DNA from: Fodinibacter sp963707895
Lineage (GTDB): Bacteria; Actinomycetota; Actinomycetes; Actinomycetales; Dermatophilaceae
Assembly (NCBI GenBank): GCA_963707895.1
Contig: CAVPRS010000009.1
Location: forward strand, 62,001-126,000
Direction of reading: 5' to 3'
Length of the DNA: 64,000 nucleotides
How positions within the stretch are numbered: the first letter of the stretch is position 1; each line of letters opens with the position of its first letter. The position numbers and the translations under genes were made by a program. Positions 58,474 to 64,000 of the stretch are shown piece by piece. Below the pieces are notes generated by a model. It searched no databases. It worked only from the letters and a program-made list of their open reading frames with translations, and had not been told where the DNA came from.

Positions 58474-60395
58474 ATGACCCGCCTCTCCTCCAGGGGCCAG
58501 AGGTCCAGCAGGTCGCGGCTCAGGTGCGGCACGCCGTCGCCGATCTGGTGCCCGGCGGCGTCATGCCGCACGAGCCGGAAGGCGGCCGCGTCGTCGGCGT
58601 TGACCACCGGGACGACGGCGACCCCCCGGCGGGTGGCCGTGACCTTCGAGACGGGGTAGGCGTTCGGGGAGGTCGACAGCAGCTGGACCTTCGCCGCGCC
58701 GGGCGCGATCACCAGGAACCGGCCGACGCGTGGCCGGGCGTCGTCCAGGCGCAGCACGATCGGCTCGTCGGGTGGGGTGTCGGCGGGCAGCACGGCGGGC
58801 GGCTCGAGGTCGAGCCAGCTCATCCTGCTGCGACCGTCGTCGACCACGCGCACGGAGCGGATGAGCGCGCCCTCGCGGGTCCTCGTGCGCAGCACCCGGA
58901 CGCGGCCGTCACCGCCGGAGGCGGAGATGGCCGTGGGGTCGATCACGCTGCCGCCGACGGTGGCGTCGGTGACGACCTCGGTGAACACCGAGTCGCGCGG
59001 CTCCCCCAGGGCAGCCGCGACGAGCCGGGTGGTCTCCTCGGCGAAGCCGGCGAGGGCGTCGGTGCCGCTCTCGCCGACCCAGGTCTGCGCGGCGCTGAAC
59101 ACCGGACCGTCGTACCCCACGCACCTCAGCCGCAGCGCCGGTCCCGCCTCCTGGGGCCAGAGCGCCGAGCCGATGCCGTCCACGAGGGTCACGCGTTCCC
59201 AGTGGCGGCTGACCGAGCCCTCGACGGTCGGTATCACCACCGTCGAGTAGTCCGCGATGGGCACCGTGGGACGGGCCAACACCAGCATGAGCGTTCCCGG
59301 GCCGGTGGGCAGGGCGAGGGCCATGGCGCCCTGGGTGTCGACGACGTAGGCGCTCTGGAAGGGCGCCTCGTCGAGCGTGGCCGGGTCGGCCCCCTGCTCG
59401 CCGTGCCAGGCCTGCACGATGAGGTCCTCGGTGCCGGCGTTGAGGAATCCCGCCACGACGACCCGCCGGCCGGCGACGTCGTCGGCGAAGAGCAGGCGCG
59501 AGACGCCGCCCGAGCGGCTGATGACGAGGGCCTGCACCCGCGGGTCGGTGGCGAGACGGCCCCGTGCGGCCCAGCGGCTCGGCTTCTCCCAGCTGGGGTC
59601 GCCCGCCGGCGGGGGCCCCGACGGGGAGGGGCTCGCCGACGCGCCGCTCGCCGCGGCGTCCGGGCCGTGGGGCACCACCCACCAGGCAGCCGCCCCGGCG
59701 GCGAGGGCTGCGGCGCCTCCGACGACCAGGGAGCGCCGGCGCACCGCGCGGCGCCGCTCGTCGACGAGCGCGGCCGGGTCTGGCGGGTCGCCCTGGCCGG
59801 CGAGCAGGGTCTCGACGACGGCGTCGAGGTCGGAGTCGAGGGTCCAGTCGGCGGGTGCCAGCCCCTCGGCCGCCCGGGCCTCGTCGTGAGCCGAGACCAG
59901 TCGGCGCCGCAGGGCGCTGGCGGTGTCGCGGACGTTCGCGGGCGGCATCCCGAGCAGGTCGGCGACCTCGTCGGGCCCGGCGGCCCACACCGAGGCCGCG
60001 CCCACGAGGGCTCGCTCCAGCGGGCTGGCGTGACGCACCACGACCTCGAGGGCGGCCAGCACCGGGTCATCGTCGTCGGGGTCGCCCCACGGGTCGTGGC
60101 TCGGATCGGGCTCCGCAGGCCGCTGCGGTGCAGCCGGAAGGGTTGCGGCGGAGGGGGTTCGCGGCGGCGACGGCGCTGCGGCCAGGGCGGCCGTGAGCAC
60201 CGAGCGCCGCGCGGCGGCGCCGGGGCGCCCCTCGTCGAGGGCCTCGCCCCAGTGCTGGTGCAGACCCGCCAGCGCCTGCGTGGTGACCCGGCGCGCCGAC
60301 GGCGCGTCGAGGGTCACGAGGAACGCGACGGCCTCGAGGTCGGGCCAGCGCGCGGCCACGAACTCGCGGAAGTCGTCCTCGACGGTGAGGGTCAC
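58470..60395 (-). CDS. Sigma-like/TM fusion protein, paralogue B (function unknown)
   Basis: A 641-residue paralogue of the next gene with the same order: a region-2-like start (FREFVAARWPDLEAVAFLVTLDAPSARRVTTQALAGLHQHW), a longer Pro/Asp linker, region-4-like helices (VVRHASPLERALVGAASVWAAGPDEVADLLGMPPANVRDTASALRRRL, 119-166), a juxtamembrane RRRAVRRRS, a helix at 222-241 and an outer beta-rich domain. DDVAGRRVVVA is shared by both. Topology should be N-in, C-out. First gene of the pair; no RNA polymerase partner is evident. Confidence 0.7.
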   Translation of the reverse strand: MTLTVEDDFREFVAARWPDLEAVAFLVTLDAPSARRVTTQALAGLHQHWGEALDEGRPGAAARRSVLTAALAAAPSPPRTPSAATLPAAPQRPAEPDPSHDPWGDPDDDDPVLAALEVVVRHASPLERALVGAASVWAAGPDEVADLLGMPPANVRDTASALRRRLVSAHDEARAAEGLAPADWTLDSDLDAVVETLLAGQGDPPDPAALVDERRRAVRRRSLVVGGAAALAAGAAAWWVVPHGPDAAASGASASPSPSGPPPAGDPSWEKPSRWAARGRLATDPRVQALVISRSGGVSRLLFADDVAGRRVVVAGFLNAGTEDLIVQAWHGEQGADPATLDEAPFQSAYVVDTQGAMALALPTGPGTLMLVLARPTVPIADYSTVVIPTVEGSVSRHWERVTLVDGIGSALWPQEAGPALRLRCVGYDGPVFSAAQTWVGESGTDALAGFAEETTRLVAAALGEPRDSVFTEVVTDATVGGSVIDPTAISASGGDGRVRVLRTRTREGALIRSVRVVDDGRSRMSWLDLEPPAVLPADTPPDEPIVLRLDDARPRVGRFLVIAPGAAKVQLLSTSPNAYPVSKVTATRRGVAVVPVVNADDAAAFRLVRHDAAGHQIGDGVPHLSRDLLDLWPLEERRVI

Positions 60396-60465
60396 CGTTC
60401 CAGTCTCACACCCGGACCCGCTCCGGCGGGAGGGCCGACGGCATCACCGCTCGCCCGGTCGAACG

Positions 60466-61161
60466 TCAGTGCAGGGCGTTGGCGCCGTCCTCGGCATCCT
60501 CGTGGCTCTGCTCGCTGGCCGGGTCGAACTCGCCCGTGACCAGCCAGATGACCCGGTGGGCGACGCTGACGGCGTGGTCGGCGAACCGCTCGTAGTAGCG
60601 GCCGAGGAGGGTGATGTCGACCGCAGCCTCGGTGCCGTGCGACCAGCTGCCGTCGGTCACCCGCGCGAACAGCTCGCGGTGCAGGTCATCCATCGCGTCG
60701 TCGTCGCGCTCGATCTGGTGGGCGGCCTCGACGTCGCGGGCGGCGATCACCGAGCCCGCCTTCTCGACGATCCGCTCGGCCACCTGGCCCATCTGCAGGA
60801 TCGTCGAGCGCAGCTCGGCCGGCACGGCGGATGCCGGGTAGCGCAGCCGCGCGACCTTCGCCACGTGCCGGGCCAGGTCGCCCATCCGCTCGATGTCGCT
60901 GCTCATCCGCATGCTCGTGACGATGACCCGCAGGTCGGTCGCCACCGGCTGCTGGCGGGCCAGCAGGTCGAACGACATCAGGTCGAGCTCCGCCCGCCGT
61001 GCGTCGATCTCCGCGTCGGCGGCGATCACCGAGTCGGCCAGGTGGATGTCGGCGTCGAGCAGGGCCGTCGTCGCGCGGCTCATCGCCGACGACGCCAGGT
61101 GAGTCATCTCCACCAGCGTCTCGGCGACGCGCTCGAGCTCTTCGTGGAAGGCCTTGCGCAT
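60466..61161 (-). CDS. phoU: Phosphate-system regulator PhoU
   Basis: A 231-residue helical bundle with two PhoU repeats: MRKAFHEELERVAETLVEMTHLASSAMSRATTALLDAD, RQQPVATDLRVIVTSMRMSSDIERMGDLARHVAKVARLR and LLGRYYERFADHAVSVAHRVIWLVTGE. PhoU joins Pst to the SenX3 kinase and keeps the Pho response off when phosphate is plentiful. Divergent from senX3, with a PHO box between them. GGAGGA precedes the ATG. Confidence 0.95.
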   Translation of the reverse strand: MRKAFHEELERVAETLVEMTHLASSAMSRATTALLDADIHLADSVIAADAEIDARRAELDLMSFDLLARQQPVATDLRVIVTSMRMSSDIERMGDLARHVAKVARLRYPASAVPAELRSTILQMGQVAERIVEKAGSVIAARDVEAAHQIERDDDAMDDLHRELFARVTDGSWSHGTEAAVDITLLGRYYERFADHAVSVAHRVIWLVTGEFDPASEQSHEDAEDGANALH

Positions 61162-61236
61162 CACGGGATGTCCTCCGGGGGTTCGGTGCGGGAGCTCGGG
61201 GGCGAGGTCTCGCCCACGGCACTGTGGCAGCACGGG

Positions 61237-61264
61237 ATGAACCGAAGGCACACCCGAGGTGAAC
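61237..61264. promoter_or_regulatory. PHO box between phoU and senX3
   Basis: Minus-strand units GTTCACC, GTGTGCC and GTTCATC start at 61264, 61253 and 61242, each 11 bp apart. The spacing and sequence match the pstS box, so RegX3 likely controls its own locus. Confidence 0.65.
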
Positions 61265-61336
61265 TTCTGGAGGAGCCCCCGCTCAGCAGGCCCCGCGTGC
61301 GCCGGCCCGCGCCCCCGACCCACGTACCCTGACCTC

Positions 61337-62545
61337 GTGGACCCCACCCTCGCGGCCGTGCTCGGCGGGGCGGTCGGCCTCGTCATCGGGGCCGTGGCCG
61401 TCGCCGCGACGCGGTGGTCCGAGCGCAGCAGCGGCGAGGCCCAGCCGGCCGAGCCACCGCTGCCCCGTGGCGTGGGCGACGTGTTGTCGGTGCTGCGCTC
61501 CATCGCCGTCGTCGTCGACGCGAGCGACGCCGTCGTCAACACCTCGGCGTCGGCCGTCAGCTACGGGCTGGTGCGCCACGGCGAGCTCGTGCACCACCAG
61601 CTGCGACACCTCGCCCGGCAGGTGCGACGCGACGGCATGATCCGAGAGGCCGAGCTCGAGCTGACCCGCAGCCCGAACACCACCGCGAGCGTCGTCATGC
61701 GGGTGCGGGTCGCGCCCATCGCGGTCTCCCACGTGCTGATCCTCGCCGAGGACCACACCCACGCCCGCCGGGTCGAGGAGATCCGTCGCGACTTCGTCGC
61801 CAACGTCAGCCACGAGCTGAAGACCCCGGTGGGCGGCATCTCGCTGCTCGCCGAGGCGGTCGTCGGCGCCAAGGACGACCCCGAGGCGGTCGAGCGCTTC
61901 GCACAGCGCATCCTCGTGGAGTCGACTCGACTGACCCGGCTCGTGCAGGAGATCGTCGACCTCTCCCGGCTGCAGGTCGCCGACACGCTGCACGAGCCCG
62001 AGCTGGTCGACGTCGGCTCCGTCGTCTCCGAGGCGGTCGACCGGGTGCGGGTCGCGGCCGAGTCCCGTGAGATCGAGCTGACCCAGGTCAGCGACGACGG
62101 CCTGCGGGTCTTCGGGGATGCCGAGCTGCTCACCACCGCGGTCGCCAACCTGGTCACCAACGCGGTCAACTACAGCGACTCCGGTACCCGGGTCGGCATC
62201 GGGGGCCGCCGGGTCGACGACACGGTCGAGGTGACCGTCACCGACCAGGGCCAGGGCATCCCTGCGGCCGAGCAGGAGCGCATCTTCGAGCGCTTCTACC
62301 GGGTCGACGCCGCCCGCTCGCGCGCCACCGGAGGCACCGGCCTCGGGCTGGCCATCGTCAAGCACATCTGCCAGAACCACGGAGGGCGGGTGAGCGTCTG
62401 GAGCCAGGAGGGACGCGGCTCGACCTTCACGATGACCCTTCCCGCGGCGGCCGACCGGCCGGACGCGGAGAACCACGACGACGGCCGGGACCGGTCGGCG
62501 CCGCACGAGGAGAGAGCACTGCATGACGCGCATCCTGATCGTTGA
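61337..62545 (+). CDS. senX3: Sensor histidine kinase SenX3
   Basis: A 402-residue kinase. An N-terminal membrane segment (LAAVLGGAVGLVIGAVAVAA) is followed by a PAS-like region, the H-box RRDFVANVSHELKTPVGGISLLAEAV, the N-box NLVTNAVNYSD, and G-boxes DQGQGIP and GGTGLGLAIVKHI. It phosphorylates RegX3 when phosphate is scarce. GTG 61337 has TACCCT (61325-61330) 6 nt upstream. Overlaps regX3 by 23 bp. Confidence 0.94.
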   Translation: MDPTLAAVLGGAVGLVIGAVAVAATRWSERSSGEAQPAEPPLPRGVGDVLSVLRSIAVVVDASDAVVNTSASAVSYGLVRHGELVHHQLRHLARQVRRDGMIREAELELTRSPNTTASVVMRVRVAPIAVSHVLILAEDHTHARRVEEIRRDFVANVSHELKTPVGGISLLAEAVVGAKDDPEAVERFAQRILVESTRLTRLVQEIVDLSRLQVADTLHEPELVDVGSVVSEAVDRVRVAAESREIELTQVSDDGLRVFGDAELLTTAVANLVTNAVNYSDSGTRVGIGGRRVDDTVEVTVTDQGQGIPAAEQERIFERFYRVDAARSRATGGTGLGLAIVKHICQNHGGRVSVWSQEGRGSTFTMTLPAAADRPDAENHDDGRDRSAPHEERALHDAHPDR

Positions 62546-63203
62546 GGACGAGGTCTCGTTCTCGGACCCGCTGTCCTACCTGCTCAGCAAGGAGGGCTAC
62601 GAGGTCTCGGTGGCCGAGAACGGCAACGACGCGCTCACCGAGTTCGACGCGACCGGTGCCGACCTGGTGCTCCTCGACCTCATGCTCCCCGGGCTGTCCG
62701 GCGTCGACGTCTGCCGCGCCCTGCGGCAGCGCTCCAACGTGCCGGTCATCATGCTCACCGCCAAGGACAGCGAGATCGACAAGGTCGTCGGGCTCGAGCT
62801 GGGCGCCGACGACTACGTCACCAAGCCCTACTCCTCGCGCGAGCTGCTGGCCCGCATCAAGGCCGTGCTGCGCCGCCTCGCCGAGCCCGAGGAGATGCTG
62901 CCGACCACGCTCGAGGCAGGCCCGGTGCGGATGGACGTCGAGCGGCACGTCGTGACCGTGCGCGGCGTGCAGGTGTCCTTCCCCCTGAAGGAGTTCGAGC
63001 TGCTCGAGATGCTGCTGCGCAACACCGGCCGGGTGCTCACCCGCATCCAGCTCATCGACCGGGTGTGGGGCAGCGACTACGTGGGCGACACCAAGACCCT
63101 CGACGTGCACGTCAAGCGGCTGCGCGCCAAGGTGGAGGCCGACCCGGCCAACCCGGCGCACATCCTCACCGTGCGGGGCCTGGGCTACAAGTTCGAGGTG
63201 TGA
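62523..63203 (+). CDS. regX3: Response regulator RegX3
   Basis: A 226-residue OmpR/PhoB-type regulator. Receiver: ILIVEDEVSFSDPLSYLL, phospho-Asp in VLLDLMLPGLSG, LTAKDSEIDKVVGLELGADDYVTKPYSSREL. Winged helix: FPLKEFELLEMLLRNTGRVLTRIQLIDRVWGSDYVGDTKTLDVHVKRLRAKVE. It binds PHO boxes such as those at 37228-37266 and 61237-61264 (inference from family). Confidence 0.96.
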   Translation: MTRILIVEDEVSFSDPLSYLLSKEGYEVSVAENGNDALTEFDATGADLVLLDLMLPGLSGVDVCRALRQRSNVPVIMLTAKDSEIDKVVGLELGADDYVTKPYSSRELLARIKAVLRRLAEPEEMLPTTLEAGPVRMDVERHVVTVRGVQVSFPLKEFELLEMLLRNTGRVLTRIQLIDRVWGSDYVGDTKTLDVHVKRLRAKVEADPANPAHILTVRGLGYKFEV

Positions 63204-63215
63204 GCCGCGAGCGGG

Positions 63216-63710
63216 TCAGGACGTCGCGGCGGTGAGGTCGCCGTAGTAGCCGGTGTTGGGCAGCACCGGCACGGTGACGATGTTGGCGCCGGCCTCGTCG
63301 GTGGTGACCGTCATCTGCACGGTCGCGCCGGGGGGCTGCGGGATGCCGGGGATCTCGACGCCGTTGGTGGCGTCGGAGAGCGTCTTGCCCGAGCTCGCGG
63401 GGACGGCCACGGTGGCCGGGGTGGGCGCACCCTCGACGGCGAACGTCACGTCGACCGCCGACGTGCTGCGGTTGACCGCCTGCCCGACGACCAGGCCGGT
63501 GCCACCCTTGGACGGCACCACCACGGCGAGATCGCGCAGGTCGAGCCCCACGATGGACAGGCGCACGCCGTCGGCCGCCTCGTAGTCGTAGTCGGTCTGG
63601 ACCGGGGAGAACGCGGAGGCGCACCCGGACGCGAGCAGGATGGTGCCTGCCAGGGCGGAGGCTCGCAGGACCGAGGCGGCGCGGTTCGTCACGCGGCCAA
63701 GGATAGCCAT
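63216..63710 (-). CDS. Lipoprotein of unknown function
   Basis: A 164-residue protein. The signal with lipobox LASGC (residues 22-26) predicts lipid anchoring. The mature part is beta-rich and Val/Thr-rich (ADGVRLSIVGLDLRDLAVVV, PATVAVPASSGKTL). Similar small lipoproteins are common in Actinobacteria; function unknown. Convergent with regX3, 12 bp apart. The ATG at 63710 puts the signal at the very N-terminus. Confidence 0.8.
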   Translation of the reverse strand: MAILGRVTNRAASVLRASALAGTILLASGCASAFSPVQTDYDYEAADGVRLSIVGLDLRDLAVVVPSKGGTGLVVGQAVNRSTSAVDVTFAVEGAPTPATVAVPASSGKTLSDATNGVEIPGIPQPPGATVQMTVTTDEAGANIVTVPVLPNTGYYGDLTAATS

Positions 63711-63936
63711 GACCTGCTGCGTCGCGTCGAGGGAGCGCGTCGACACCCCTCCTGACCGCACCCGCGCACGCGGCGGCCGCGCGCGCGAAGCACGGGAAAC
63801 GGCATCCTGTCAAGACCCGATCTGCGTCTCTCGCAGCCCCATTCAAGGTCCTGACCTGCACAAACAAGGGTGACCCCGATTATTGGGACACGCCGGTGCG
63901 TGGTATCCTGAGGGTCGCGAAAGGGGACAACAACAC
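63711..63936. promoter_or_regulatory. Upstream region and promoter of carD
   Basis: 226 bp without a gene. -10 TATCCT (63904-63909) with an upstream TTGGGA (63883-63888), spacer 15, and AAAGGGGA as ribosome site about 9 nt before the ATG at 63937. A leader of about 20 nt follows. Confidence 0.55.
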
Positions 63937-64000
63937 ATGGTTTTCAAGGTCGGCGAAACGGTCGTGTACCCCCACCACGGGGCCGCGCGCATCGAGGAGA
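63937..64000 (+). CDS. carD: CarD-family transcription factor, 5' part only
   Basis: The 21 visible residues (MVFKVGETVVYPHHGAARIE) are the canonical start of mycobacterial-type CarD, which binds RNA polymerase beta and stabilises open complexes at rRNA and housekeeping promoters. The rest is outside the window. Confidence 0.92.
   Translation, partial: MVFKVGETVVYPHHGAARIEE

Overview
This is a very GC-rich, gene-dense chromosomal segment of an actinobacterium. Mycothiol genes (mshA, mshD), GlnR, SenX3-RegX3, GuaB1, an HbhA-like protein, LCP and PstSCAB proteins and a CarD start point to Actinomycetes. The mix of genes fits Intrasporangiaceae or a neighbouring family (inference; no 16S gene is present). 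Most genes are ordinary core genes. I see no prophage, insertion sequence, CRISPR array or secondary-metabolite cluster.

Layout: 1-2.2 kb holds the end of an RTX-repeat secreted protein and a small secreted protein. 2.2-2.5 kb is a minus-strand tRNA-Glu-Asp-Phe cluster. 2.7-3.6 kb is a self-repressing HTH gene plus a frameshifted Clp-N gene. 3.6-9.8 kb carries PHP, SDR, aminotransferase, GMP reductase (guaB1), DUF445 and DUF1508 genes. 10.1-20.3 kb is the most distinctive region: two divergent, translationally coupled operons with a B12-dependent MerR photoreceptor of the CarH/LitR type at the centre. One side carries a Cfa-like methyltransferase and a DUF1295 protein. The other carries a flavin oxidoreductase, DUF1365, a second Cfa-like enzyme, an SRPBCC protein, an NAD(P)-binding protein, a CPBP protease and a DNA photolyase. 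The 100-bp gap between them has four ACA repeats at 11-12 bp spacing, laid exactly between the two -35 boxes. I read this as a light-induced lipid-remodelling and DNA-repair regulon.

20.7-31.9 kb holds sugar mutarotase/isomerase, transglutaminase, MarR, oxidoreductase, tRNA-Lys, Ser/Thr kinase and YihY genes, a candidate structured RNA, and a Pit phosphate transporter. 31.9-33.1 kb is an AbiEi-type gene bracketed by two related palindromes. 33.1-42.3 kb is phosphate and stress metabolism on the minus strand: glnR-mshD-ppk1-mutT1 (mutT1 frameshifted) and pstSCAB behind a PHO box. 42.4-50.3 kb holds MoaD, DsrE, nitrobindin, LCP, Fur, YgfZ, BKACE, DUF4395, and an XRE regulator with an HbhA-like protein. 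50.5-63.7 kb holds asparaginase, dtd, mshA-ybjN-gpmA, a pair of sigma-like membrane proteins of unknown function, phoU, senX3-regX3 and a lipoprotein. The window ends in the first codons of carD.

The Pho theme links distant parts of the window: Pit, Pst, PhoU, Ppk1 and SenX3-RegX3 are all here, with 11-bp PHO-box repeats in front of pstS and between phoU and senX3. A second theme is promoter form. Many genes have a TANNNT -10 hexamer only 6-7 nt before the start codon, which implies leaderless mRNAs and fixes several start codons. Intergenic spaces carry long palindromes that recur within the window.
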